From Dendrophyllia cribrosa (taxonomy: Eukaryota; Cnidaria; Anthozoa; Scleractinia; Dendrophylliidae): DNA of 64,000 nucleotides. Shown here piece after piece: positions 42,601-56,900 of the stretch (within the stretch, counting starts at the first letter, position 1; each line of letters begins with the position of its first letter). Under the pieces are notes generated by a model, which had not been told where the DNA came from, did no database searches, and saw only the letters and a list, made by a program, of their open reading frames with translations. Position numbers and translations under genes: made by a program. The stretch spans positions 25,895,181-25,959,180 of the forward strand of contig JAJLRJ010000014.1 in the NCBI GenBank assembly GCA_024195265.1, in the 5' to 3' direction.

Positions 42601-45600
42601 GGGACGCTGTTTTAAAAAAATAAGGATATGCATCTCCCTCACTAATTGTGCTACAAAAAAATAATTAGCGACTTTTGCCACCAAACAATTTTGCATTTTT
42701 GATAGTTGGTAAAGAACTTAGACTTGCCCAGATTACTAAGTTTAATAAGCTCTTTTGTAGTGAATTCGTATTTACATGTAGCACGGTGACTTCCCTAATG
42801 AAATTTGTATGGTAATGAAATGTAGTGTCAGCAAAGATTCTCATAGAGCCTTCTGGTCTGAAATGTGTATGCAGTATTACCATTTTGAGTTAAACGAGGT
42901 AGGGGAGGGAGGCTAAGCAACAGAAATTTGGCACTGGTCTTTAGTCTGCAAAAGGGTATGGGCTTCAAGAATGGATCCGCACATCCATTCAAAATGTTTT
43001 GTCGCGTTCGAAGAACGCAATCCTAATTTCGTGTTGGTTGTCTTGTGGTTTATGTGCAGTAAAATGTGAGATTTTGTGGTAGACGGTCTTCCAAATGGCC
43101 ACCCCTATTGGTTTTTTTTTCAGGGGCTCATTTCCGCCGGAAATTCCTTCGAACGCGTCTCCATAATCTGTGATTACTGCTAGTTAATAATAATTTAGTT
43201 ACCGTAAAAGCTCTATAAAGCCCCCTATAGAAGGCGGGCGGCGGCTTTTATGGTAACAGACCTTCACACCAACAAGTCTTGTTGTTGTCTTATACTCTCA
43301 TTGTTGTCTCACAAACGGTTTTCTTCTTCATAAACATGTTGTTATTAACAATGAAAATGCTAGCTGGTAAGAAACGAAATACTTGTACATGTACATAAAT
43401 GAAGGCTGATCATTTTATTTTTAGCGCCTCCACATCAAGTTCAGCATCAACATCATCAAGGTAATACGAATGTGAAATATGAGCGGCAGAACTGGATGGA
43501 TATTTACAATGGCGATTGTAAATATACATACACTTCTGCTGTGAATACTTTGACGTTTAAAGGCTGGTTTTCACTAATGACGGAGTCGGAGTCGGCGTCG
43601 GAGTCGGAGTCGTAATCAGAAGCGCAGTGAAAATCAAACTTCTGCTGTGAATATTTTGTCCTTTAAAGGCTGGTTTTCATTATTGACGGAGTCGGAGTCG
43701 GAGTCGGAGTCGTAATCAGAAGCGCAGTGAAAATCAAACTTCTGCTGTGAATATTTTGTCCTTTAAAGGCTGGTTTTCATTATTGACGGAGTCGGAGTCG
43801 GAGTCGTAATCAGAAGCGCAGAGCGATACGATCTAGTGAAAATCAAACCGGCGGAATCGGAAGATTACGGAGTCATAAGCGGAATCGGAAGAAAATGGAA
43901 CCGTTCTGATTCTTCCGACTCCGATTCCGTCGAGATTATGACTCCGCTTACGACTCCGATTTTCGATTTTCACTAGGTCGGAGGCGCTCTTACGACTCCG
44001 ACTACGACTCCGACTCCGACTCCGACTCCGACTCCGTCGCTAATGAAAAACAGCCTTAAAAGAACAATGGCAATGAAGGTTATTAGCACTCCTGTTTGGG
44101 TTCTGTATCAGGTTTAAAAACCTTCATTAAATTTTCATTTCTTTTGTATTTTCCTTATCAATTATATAAGTGTTTATGAAGAATATATATTCAATTCAAT
44201 TCCTTTCTTTCTTTTTTTATTTACTCGAATATAAATTATATAACCTTGTAAATTACGACAGTGCACACTTGTGATATGTCATTTTATTCCCTTTTCCACT
44301 TAAAAAAATGCTTACTATGCCAATAGCGGTATACTTTCTTGTGTGCCTTTCAACACACATTCTTGTGATTATAAGCAGTGATATTGGTTTGAATTTATCT
44401 TATTCTTTACGTTCAAATTAGGGAGAAATACGTTCAGCCTGATCACGAATGAAGCCGCTATTAAAATTGTTCACATCACGCGGCGAGTTTTTTTTTTTCT
44501 GAGTATGCTTGAAACTACCTCAGGATTAGTTGTAAAGCCGTTTGGCTTTATCTAAAAATACAGTCAAAGCTCTACTAACGGCTCCTACCCATAACGGACA
44601 CGTCTCTGTAACCACCATGTTTTCTTGACCCAAAGTTTTGTTCATTCACTTTAATCTTCTATTTTAAAACGTTCCCATAATGGCCACCTCTTTACAACGG
44701 CAAAAAGTATTTCCAAAAATGATGCAAACTCGAGAGGGATTTTACAGAGTTCCAAGTTTATAGGAACAAGTGTACGAGCCTAAGGCGAGAGTATTTTCAA
44801 AAAATACTACAGTCAAACCTGTATAAAACATTTAAGATCATGCTCATCACGTACAAAGCACAGAACGGATTAGCACCTGCGTACATCTCTCAGCTGCTTG
44901 ATGTTCACCATCCCCATCACACACTGAGATCCTCAAATAAAAATTTACTACACGTACCCATCCCAGGACATGCACCGTCAATTATGGAGACAGGGCTTTC
45001 TCTGTGGCTGCACCACGCCTTTGGAACAGTCTTCCGACCGAAATTAAGCAGGCGGATACTATATCCACTTTTAAGGTGGCTGAACACAGTTTTACTGTAC
45101 CTATGCATCATTCATTGTCATTTTAAAACCACTAACGTCTGGGTGCCCAAAATTGGCGAGGCATAAGAGTAAGCAACAAGCTTTATATTTTGATATTTTT
45201 GTTGAACTTTTAGGTTGTTGCCATGGCAACAAGGTGGATTGTAAATCAGCCTGCAATATTTGGTTTCGTTTATTTTCAGAAAATCTAGTCATTAGATTTT
45301 GTCCATCATTTGTCTCTAGTAAACTCGTAAAAATATTCGCATGTTAACACTAGTCTCATGTAATTTTGACAGAGGGATTTTCCGTAATTTGTTGTTTAAT
45401 ATGTTTGCGTTTTGCAAAAATCTCCTCTGTTAGATTTCAAATTTTTGGTGGCAGGTGAGTTCGGCATATTCGGAACTATTATTATGCCAAATTTCGTGAA
45501 ATTCTAATGAGTGGTTCCGTAGAAATCAGCACGTTTCCGAGGAAAGTCGCTTAAACATCCAGTCACAATTTTTTGGTCAACTGCGCATGCGTTGCATTTC

Positions 45601-48600
45601 ACTGGGTTCTCGATCCAAAGACAAAAACGACCAAAAAGGCAGTGTATTTCTTCAATGGTTCTATATATTATCTATTGATTCAACAAACATTTTTACAAAC
45701 AACAAAGTTTTTCATTTTAGGACGAAAAACAACACTTTTGCGATCCACGCTGAGAAAAATAAAATGATCGCTGAATAGGCGCCACGTTTGTTTTTCTCAA
45801 AACTTTGCGCGCGCTGACTCGCGTAAGCAGCCGAAATTGAAGAGCGCGCGCAAACTGTGTTCAGCTACCTTAAGTCTATGTTGAAAACACACTTGTTTTA
45901 ATAGATTTGAAGTTTTAATATTGTTTTTAGTTTTGGCATTTTATTTCAGTTTTAGTCTTTCTTAGCTTTCAAACTGTAGTTGTTACATTCTCTTCATATT
46001 CAATATTTGTAAAAAGCATCGAGACTGATGTTAGATGCGTTTTTAAGAACCTTTTACTATTATTTATTATATAACGGCTCTGTTTTAAGCGGTTATCCTC
46101 TATTAAACGGCCAGTTTTCATAGTCCCGACTTTTCGCCCATACAAACTTTGTATTTGCTACCTGTATTAAACGGTCACCTCTATTAAGCGGTTGCGGCCA
46201 CCCTTTAGCAGTTCCATTTTTGTTTTTGGTATTTTTAAATGAACCAGTATTAAGTGGGCACACTTGACTTGACACCTAAAACCACATATCAGTTTACGAT
46301 TGATTTTTACTTTGCTTAAAAACCATCCATTAGAATCGTTCGTCATTTCGTTAGGGTGGGAATCCGGTTTAAAGGCAGTTTTGAAACATGGAAATCTTGA
46401 AACTCTAGAAATCCGTTATTTAGGCTTGTGGCGAACAATTGCCATCGCAGTTACAATGCAGAGATCACTTGATTGTGTCAATACTGTACGTTAATAAAAT
46501 TGACATTTGACCACGCCTACAAAGTATTTTTAATGAACCTGTATTAAGGGACCAAACTGTTAAAGGCCAATTTCCAAAGTTCCAAGAGTGGCCGCTTAAA
46601 GGAGCTATGTCATGGTGATTTTGAGGTTTTCGGGTCAAAACCGTCCCAAATACCTTTGTCGTACACGAAATGCTTAAAGAACACTAACAGGAAGATATCA
46701 AGTGAATTTTAGCAGAGAAAATAAACCATAATCGGAGTTTTGACGAATTTTCTAAGACACAAGCGATAAACTTGAAAAAATTGGCCCAATTTTTTCAAGA
46801 TACAATCCATTTCCATCCTGGCCATCTGCAGCCCAAGACACTTATTTTTACTTTTAGAGCACTAGTAGAATAATTTTAAACAAAACTGGATTCTTAGTTT
46901 TGGAATTTCACTGATATAAAGATGTATTTTGGCTTTTTAAAGTAACACTAAAAATGGTGACATAGCCGCTTAATATAGATGTATTCCTGGATGCAGCTTC
47001 AGTCTTTAAAAATTAACAGAAAGTTGTTTCCCGCTTGTCTGTATCTTGTAAGAATCGCCACATTTTGTCACTACATCCTTGACAAAAGTGCTACCGATAA
47101 AGTAGAATCTAACTACTTAGTAACAGAAACCCATAAGTGGGTTGAAACGTGTGACGCACATTCACAGCTTCCGAATATTCAGTTTTTGCTTAGTACCATA
47201 TTTGGAAACCCCTCGGTCCCTCGAGAGTGGAAGCAAGTTGTTCTAGCGAATTGATTGGTTAATATTTTGATCTTGATTTTCCAAATATGGCTGTAACAAC
47301 TTCTTAGCAAATTGAATAATCGGAAGTTTGTTTTGAAGCGTACAAGAGACAGTTGCACGTTTCAACCCACTTATGGGTTTCTGCTAGTATATATACATAC
47401 CATTGTATATGAAAGTGATCGATCTAATCTTTTCTCAGCGTATCAACAACGACGTCAGCATCAACATCATCCAGTGTTTCAACACCGACCACAACAACTC
47501 TCTCAACGTCAATTTCCACAAGGTAATGAACACTCTTGTTAGTTTTAAACAGCCATAATCACTGTTATGGCCCCGTTACACTATTGCGTATCGTACTGGC
47601 GTGTGCCAGCGTATGAAAAATATCACTCATACGCTGGTATACGCTGTCATACCCTAGGGGTACGTTAGGCATAAGTTGTGTACGTTTGAAGCATGGTCGC
47701 ATACGGTGGCATACGCTGGCATACGGCGACGCAGAAAAAATTTTTTAAGCATGCTTAAAAATTTTGTGTGTATTCGGACGTATGGTTTATACGCTAAGCA
47801 TACGCTAGGCATACGCTGAATACGCGAGAGTTACGCTAGAGGTACGTTACTCATAGGTCTAGTACGCTGGTCATTTTGTGCGTATGAAAATTATTTTATG
47901 AATTTTCATACGCAACTCATACGTTTCTCTCATACGCAATAGTGTGACAGGGCCTTTAGTCAAGAGTTATTATTTGTTGAATGGTATTGGAAGCAATAGT
48001 TAGATGTTGGCTAAGCTAAGTCTTTGTTTATAAAATCGCTCCTACGTGTTCTGTGTCCCAGGTAGTTCGCATTTGCAAAACTTCATTTGTTCCGTAATTG
48101 GTTAAACATGAATACCTGCGCCATTTTCTCAACCAGTCATAAGTTAAACCATAACCAATCGTGACTTTGGTGGCAAACGGTTTCCTTTGCTTGGCGCCAC
48201 TAGGAGCTATATGAATTTGATTTCAATTTTGGCGCCGGAGATATGTATTAGCTTTGTCTTCTGGGGCACATTTTTCAAAAGTCCTCATATTTTTGTCGGT
48301 CCTGGAAAGCTATTTTCTGTGCGTAATTTTTCATTAAAGATACCAATTATGTTGGATTTAAAAAGCTAAGCCGAATAAAATTCTAATTTGACGAAACAAG
48401 TCGAGCTGGATTGAGGCTAAAAACTGCATCACCATTCTATAAATTCTGATTTTAAAATATAGTTCCGGGCCCAAAAAGTTCCATAACAGGACTTTAGAGA
48501 GATGGGCTCCTGGCTGTTTCATTCGATTGTTTGAGTCTATTGTGATTTTTTATCTTCAAAGATTTTACAGCTATCAATTCTATGTATTTTTAGATGAGTT

Positions 48601-51600
48601 GCAATACAAACTGCTGGTTCTCTACTACATTTTTTTATCAGAATGATTTATCTGATAACGATTAGTGTTATTGCTGATTCGTGTTTGATATTATTTTTGA
48701 CTTGCACTGTACTTGACTTATGTCTTTCTCCCCTGATTGGGTGTGGTTGGGAATATTGGGCCGGAAAAGAGATTCCTCCACCTTTCAATGTTCTTAGTTA
48801 CAACTGCTGCTGTGTTCCATGAAGTAAACCCTATTTCCTCTCGCTCTTTGACAGCAGTACTCCTCCAGGTCACCCTAGGCCTCCCTAACAATATCGAAAC
48901 AAATGTAATATTCTGCTAGTTTCGAACTTGGAAATGGGAGGGTTAACCTGTAATGTTTTCTTTTCTAGTATCAGCACTTCTAGCAGCAGCTCAATAAGTA
49001 CAACGATCACGCCAAGCACAACGTCGTCATCTGTAGTTTCAAGCAGTAAGTAGTAACCAGCCTGGTGCTAGAATAATTGATGTAATCATGATGTTACGCT
49101 TCATACCAACAAACAAAAACCCTGTGGAGGGAACTGCCATTTAGAAGTAATATATTAAACACGAGAAAGAGTGTTTCACCAGGATTTCAGGAGGAGCGTT
49201 GTGTGACAGAAATCCTGAAATGTTGAGACAGAATTGCCTGACACCATTACCTAAAATCACATGACGTAGCCGTATAACATTTGCCGCATATAGTCACTTG
49301 TTTGTATGAGAGCTTTGGAAAATGCTTGAAAATATAAAAGTTCACAAGGATAATTTGCTCATCCATTGCTGTTTTTTTTTAAGGTTCTATTTGCCCATTA
49401 TGTGTCTACAAAACATTAAACAACGAAACCATAGGAATAGAGGTAAGTCAACCATGATTACATATTTTCTGCTTTTGGTACATTTCATTTCAATCACAAT
49501 CTACTTAAAGCAGAAGTTTTAAGGGGCAGGAAAATTGTATTTATCTAATATATTCAGTAAAGACAATTTCCATTTCTACTATTTTATATTTACCAGCGAT
49601 AACTGCAAACTGTCTGGTTTGCCTGATACTAGTTTAGCTAAAGACACGAAAATGACCGCATTTAAAGTGCCTATGAAATGAATTTTTTTTCTTCGTTTTT
49701 CATTAGTTTATTATGTCCAAAGAACGAAAACAATAATCATTTCCCGAGGAAAAGAAAGAAAATCGGTTTTTTAGCCCCTCGAAGATGCGTCACTTCGGTT
49801 GAAAAGTGGCTCCAATTTTTGGAGAGCCTGGGGGCGAGTGGGCGTGCGTGATGACGTAAATTACGTAAATAGTATGACACATTGGTTTGTTTACGCTATA
49901 ATTCCCTTGGAATCCTTTAGCGTGATGGTCATTTTGCCAACGTTTTTGGCTGTACAAATGTCAGACAGCGCCTAATTTGTTTCTTTACAGTCCTCTGAAG
50001 GTGAAGAGGATCAGTTTCGGATCACTCTTGATCAACTGAAATGATCGTGTCCACTGTAGTTTTGCCGTAGCGAGACGAACCGACTGTGCCGCTTGAGCGA
50101 AGGAAGTGAACATGAAGAAGACGGACTTTGATCATTTAGATTATTGAACGTGAAAGGTATACATTTCAGTAGCACAGCGTCTCAGTGGTTCGCCAGTTGA
50201 GTTGTAAGCTTATTGAACGCAGAGGCGTTTTTGTTATTTCTTTTTAGTGGCTCGTTGACTAGCGTTTATCGAACGCGAACGATATATTTGTAGTACAAAC
50301 AATCATGATATTAGCGCATTAGCGACTCGGCCGGTCTTCTCTGAAGTTCATTGATCGCGCGTGGAGGTTATGAACTTATTTTATCGGCTTGGCAATTCGC
50401 TTGTCTACTTAAAGTTCTTTTTTCAATGCGAAGGATATGTCTTGGCGGCTTGCTAGTTGAAAGTTTCTAAATTATACTGATATGTTATGCATATCCGAGG
50501 TGGTGTTTTTTAGGCTGCTTGCTGAATTGAATGTGAATGGTGTATTTTTAGCGGCAAGGTGCCTTGATAGCGTATTTTTTTATTTATTTATTCAAAATGT
50601 TTGAACTCAAGTATATACGTAATAATTATGCTTCTTAGTTCAGTGTCTTGCCAGCGATTGATCGTTTCTGGAAATTTTAACCACTTGGCGGCTTGGAAGT
50701 GAGTTCAAAGTATCGTGTTTACATTTCGGTTATGTCTGATTTATATTTCATTGTATAAAAATTGATCTGATCGAACACGCAATGATTCAGCGATGTTTTT
50801 TGTTTCGAATAGCATTTGTACGTGTAGATTTTTGATAGATGTTCCGTAGAATAGACGCCTTCCAGTGAACACTTGCGTCGCTGCACTTTGAATTTTATAA
50901 TTCGGAATACCGTATAAACATTTATATTACTCGCCAGTCAGTGCCGATCGAGTCAGTATATTTTTGTAGGCCTCACTGACTTCGACGGCTCTCCAGTCGA
51001 GCCGAGGCTTGAAGGAACTTCCAAACAGGATATGGATTGGAAAAATTATGCTTGATTAAACGGCCTCATCGGCCGGAATGTTATTTTCTTTTGCAAAATA
51101 ATATTAATCTTAACAATAAGCGCTTTCATTGAAAACAACATCGCTTGACGTACCCTTTCCGATGTCGACGAACAAATTTCGTGTATTTCGCCGGCCTATT
51201 TTCCTCTGGAGCAAAATAAAGCTTTGTTACACCCTCTGTTATCGAAGAAATCTAATATCTCGTATGTTTGAGGCCGCTCGCCACATAATATTGGTCCACC
51301 TCTAGCGACGTCTCTTGTCAGCTCTCTTCTTCTCTATATTCCCGCAGCAGTTTGTACAACTATTTACGTCACAGTGTAATATGACACTGGTTTTGGCCGC
51401 GCACAAATTGGAGCCACTTTTTAGCGCCAACAACCTAACTTTGAGACCATAAAAAAAGCATTTCGCATCGTCCCTAACACTTTAAACCTTTTATTCCAAG
51501 GTCTAAAAAGGTGAAACTTTCGATACATCAAAAAATAAATTTCATTTCATAGGCACTTTAAGTTTACCCGTGCACCGCAGTACGTGGACTGTCTTTCCCA

Positions 51601-53857
51601 TTCTATATTGCTTCTCAATCAGCCATAAAGAATCGTATCAAATGGGAGCGCTTGATTTTCTCAGCTTATACAGGAAAGGGAGCGTAAAACCAGCCCAGTA
51701 TATTTTAGACCACGAGCTTTAATTTCTTCTTCATTTTTGCCTTGGTAGCCTTGCCTTGGCTTTTCAAAAAGCGTGAAAAATCACATGGGGCCCTGGTTCG
51801 CTCGTACCTCAATAAAGCTTATCTTCATGAATTCGCAATAAATTAGGGTAGTCCAGCACTTGTCCAAACGATGTCTGTGATTCGCTAAGAAAACAATAGA
51901 TTTGGGATAGGGATTAGGGATAAGGGCATTGTTCAAGTGATATATCAATTGTATCGTTTTTTGCAAAAAAAAAAAAAAAAAAAAAAATTCCCAAAAAAAA
52001 TTTTTGCAAAAAAAAAAAAATTTCCAAACAAAAATGGATGCAAATTTTTTCATGTATAATTCTTGATAAGTAATCATACGGTTTTCTCGTTCAATTTGGG
52101 ATTAATTTGCACTTGTGAAGCGGCTCGTGCAATTTTGAGCTTTTTAAAAAACTCACTCGTGCAAATTAATCCCAAATTGAACTCGAAACCATATGATTAA
52201 CTATACTAATAAAATAGTCATTAGCTTTTGACCAATCACGGCGCGCGCATTATTGTATAATTAACAAATATATTTTAGTTGGCCATTATTGTGGTAAAAA
52301 AACTCGTTAAAGCAACCAATAATTTATTTGAACATTTTACAAAGCTTGATAGCTAAGCATTGTGTAATATCTTGTGCTCTAATAAGATTTTATTATCAAC
52401 TTCTGTTTCTAGGAAAATGAAAGTTTCCAAGATGGTCCCTGCAGGTCAGCCACTTGCGAAAGTGTTGATGACTGCTATGGTAATCCTGTTGGTCAAGTAA
52501 CAATCACTAAAATACAATGTGAACCATGCGCTGTGGTAAGTATGATATGACAAATAAAATACTTTTGTAGTCCGTATAATTGCATGGTCCAATCCTGGGG
52601 TGGAGGGAAGGAGTACTCCCATATGTAAGCAATATAGGTATGTGCCGCGGGATAGAGTATGGTTTTTGAGGTGCTCAGTCCTTAAGGACGTTCGCGCGAA
52701 AATCTTCTAACATTGATTTTTTTATAAGACTTTTGCTACAGCTAGGTTATGAGTTACTCGTGTCAGAAATGAAAAAAAAATGAGGGGGTCACCGACTTCG
52801 TTTCTGAGATAAGCTATCTTAAAGGTGACCCTAATTTTGAAAAATTGGTCTTCCTTACGGGATGTGACCCGAATGTCTGTTAGTCTAAAAATATTGCAAA
52901 TAAATCTCTAAAATGCAACTTTCTTTCCCAAATTTTAAGCTAGTAGGTCTGTTCAGTAAATTCATTCAACTGGTGACGTTCCTTGAAGTAAATTTCATCT
53001 TTAAACGACAGCATTTGTAAACTCTGACGGCCGCAAGTTGGCAGGATTCGATGGCGCGCGGGTAGAAAAATGGAAAAAATTAAACTTCCTACATTGATTT
53101 TTTGTTCATTTTTTCACAAATTGTCAAAAATTGGCAAAGAAAATTATCTATGAAAAATAAATTGGGGGTCACCGACCATCCAAGCGAGTTAAATCTAAGC
53201 AAAGTTAACGCAACCGCTTTCATCCCTTTATGTGCTTACATTTCTTCTCTTGCGCGCGCGCTCGTGCATGACGTAGCATGGTGATGCGACATGAATTGCG
53301 TGCGCAGTAAGGATGCGCATACAGCTGCTTCGAGAAAGGTTGTCGGAAAAAGGGCAAAAGTGCACGCGATAATCCCGAAAATTAATTTGGGATATGATCA
53401 CTGAATGTTATTAAGTCAAATAAATACATCAAATCCGCGATGCCTCGTCCGTAAAACGACGATCTTAGATGGTGGGCCATAGACCACTTTCATAATGGCG
53501 GCCGATTTATTTATTCTTTTATATGTATGTTAATTAGCCTCACTGGCCTCGGTAACATGTGCAAAATTCAAAAGAATTTTTACTCTAAAATGAGGCCAGT
53601 GAGGCTAATTAACATACATATAAAAGAATAAATAAATCGGCCGCCATTATGAAAGTGGTCTATATGGATAAAGGAGTTTTTAGGATAATGCGTTGATGAC
53701 TACCCACAATATCTTTCGGGATTGTCGCGTGCACTTTTACGTTTTTTCCGACAACCTTTCTCGAAACAGCTGTAAACAATTAGCGCGAACGTCCTTTAAT
53801 AGGGTATCCTTATTGGTATTGTGATCCTTGGTTAGGGTTCCTTTAAATTGTTTTACT

Positions 53858-53904
<47 letters not shown>

Positions 53905-56900
53905 GGGAGGGGGTACCCCGATATGTTGGCTATGTAGGTATGTGTCGCGGAATAGGGTATGGTTTTTGATGTCCTCAGTCCTTAAGTAAGGCATCCTTTT
54001 TGGTATTGTGATCCTTGGTTAGGGTTACTTTAAATTGTATTAGCTAAATTACAGTACCTAAAAAATACCCAGCTTACGGCCCCACTAGTATTCTATGCCT
54101 GATGCTTAACTTTGCATGTACAGAGAAGAAATAGAAACTACCTGTTCACACAATTCTGTGTTATCGTTTTTCCTTTAAATAGGGTGTCAATTTTCGATTT
54201 TCTGCCCTTAAATTCGCGTCAGGGTTTAAGAACCTTCGCGCGGCACAAACCTATCCGGGATTCCAAAAGGGCGATCTTTGTTTACACTTTTTGCCTCATT
54301 AGCATATTTGCATCATTTTCTAATCGAGCTACAACAAAATCAACTCTGAATATTGAAAGGGCAAAGTACAATTAGCTTTCTCAGGAAATTTGAACCCGAT
54401 ATACTAGATACTCTTTGTGCAATGTTGTTTTCAAAACTCTAAATTTTACAAAGAATGTATGGGCTCTTTAGCGCTTTTGCCACCCAGCAATTTTGCAGTT
54501 TTGGATAGCTTATTTTTTCTTAAATAGTACATGCAAAGAGCTAAAAATTGGGTAGATTACTAAATTTAACAAGCTCTTTCAACTTTTGAAGTCAATTCGT
54601 AATTAGCAACGTAAATTCGTATGCTAATGAGACAAAATGTAAACAATGACGTCAGCAAAGATCGCCCTATTCCTACTGTTACCACACAAACACACACCCC
54701 GAGCACACCGCCGTGGATTTGCAGTTCTCTTTTCACTTGGCGTCCTATTCCCTTGGGCGTTTACGTGTCCGACGCTGGTGCGTTGAAATGTATTGTAATA
54801 TTGTAGTGCTTTGTCAATCAATAAAATGTATAAATTATTAATTATTATTATTATTCGTAGGCCTTGCTGACCAACGTCCCATGCTTCTCAGCTTAGTGTG
54901 TTTTTTCGGTTGTATCGTGGAGGCAAAGGGATGCCACCTCCCCTCTCCTTAGTTACCTATCGGAATATATAATAACTGATTTGATTCCTTTTTAACTAGG
55001 GCGAGGCCCGACCTGAGAATGATGAAGTTTGCTGTCCAGCATGCGGTATGTAACGTTTAATACTAATTAAATGTTAAGTAATGCTCCACATAAAAACTAT
55101 AGTAAACTTCATGGTTCTGCGGCATTGGCTCTTTCCCACATAGAATATCTTTGGTTTCAAGAATAGAGGAGGGGCTGATGGTTCATAATTATATTTCAGT
55201 ATAAAAATAAAGAAAATCCATTTGCGTCAATTAAATTTTAGGAAATGTACGTGCTTAACCAATCATAATAGCAGAAGACAATAGCTAATATTTTTGCATC
55301 TTTGATGAAGTTCCCCAAATACAATATCTTTTAAAAATTGCATGTTGTGCGATTTGGTCTCAAATTACTTGAAATCTTAAAAAACTTAGACAAAATGCAC
55401 CTTGAACCTTAACTTTTTAGCAGTTTTTTAGTCTAGACCAATGAGATCACTAGTTGTAACAATGAAAAAAGTTGACATTCCATCGTGCATTGCCGTTCAG
55501 CGCTATCCTTCTTATGCGGATCATTACTTAATTGTGGTTTGTTTGTTTGTTTGTTTGATTGATTGATTACCTTGTTTTGTGCGCTCGCAGCAAAATCAGT
55601 TGAAATTAAAGTTAAAGTTGTTATTCTTTTAGCTCGTGAATACACAATGCCATGGAAATGTGAAAAAAGCCTTTGTATAATATGCAAATTTTCATTCCTT
55701 CCTTCTTCAGCTGTAAACTTTTCTTTGTTAATTCTGCTGATCGGCATATAAGGCTTTCGCATATATTTTGCCTGTTCCAAATGCGATAGGTATTGCCAAC
55801 TTCCTTACCCGTGGGGACGACGTTGTCGAGAAGGGTCAGCGGTAGAACACATTGCGTAGGAGAGGGAAGGGTCCGAAGGTTGTTTCGTATTCAATAGTTG
55901 GCTAGTAGGAGGGAGGGGAGGGTGGGGAGTTGGACACAGGGGGTGGGTGTCGGTGGAGCAAAACACGTGGGTGAGGGAAGGGTCCGTTTCGTATTCAATA
56001 GTTGACTCGTACTTTGATTATCCATGTGATTTTCAATAAAATGCAGAAAAGTACATGGCAAGATTCCAAAACCGCAAAATAAACACACGCCTTTCTTTTT
56101 TCGATATATTTTTTATCAAAAATAATCCCTAGCGCAGTGAAATTCAGTAGAATATTGACAATGGCAACATGGCACCCATTCGAACAGCAAGAAGAAGACT
56201 GGAACGAGTCAGCTCGGTTAAAATGGCTTCTAAAATATCACATAATGACGTCATTTTAGCGGCTTATAATATTAACGCAGTTGTCACTGGTTGAGGGAGG
56301 TGGGGGGGGGGGGACCTCCCATATAATAAAATGACGGGAGTGCATGTCGTACCTTTCAGGGGTCAAAATTTGAAGATTGGTGCTGCTTAAGGTGCTAAAT
56401 GACCACCGTTTGAATTATCGCGGATCGAACCTTTTACGATTTTGAGCCCAAAAATGATACAGAATTGGTACCTCTTAGGTGTAAAAATCCATTTGAGCCA
56501 CGCACATCAAGCGAGATTCTGTTGCTTTTTAGGGTGTTTTCGAAAATTTTCGACGAGCACCCCCGTCATTTTTATGTAGGAGTCCCCACGGGGTTTGTAA
56601 GTACTCACAGATACAATAAGCCTCCCCCTCACAACCCTTTACGAAATTGTATTATTTCAGAGCTTACAACCAGGCCGGGTTGTTCGAGTGAGATATCAAA
56701 CACGAGAAAGAGTGTTTCATCGCGTTTTCCAAACATTGAATAGTTGGTTAATATATAAGCTAGAGTCTTAACTGTTAGACAGCCTACACTATTAAAATAC
56801 CACCGAGCCGCTCGAGTCATTTTGGTTTACATTTAACTGTATGACTTGCTGATCCTAACCTTACCGTTTTTTACGTTATGTAATTCTCGATAAGGTGTCC

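Noticed and set aside
44917..45111. Minus-strand frames opposite the LINE remnant
   Set aside because: The plus strand carries the recognisable retrotransposon protein; these are antisense shadows.
51781..52077. Phe-rich minus-strand frame of 98 codons
   Set aside because: It is caused by the A homopolymer tracts; low complexity.
53737..53994. Minus-strand frame with a long proline run
   Set aside because: It is produced by the poly-G tract and lies across a transposon end.
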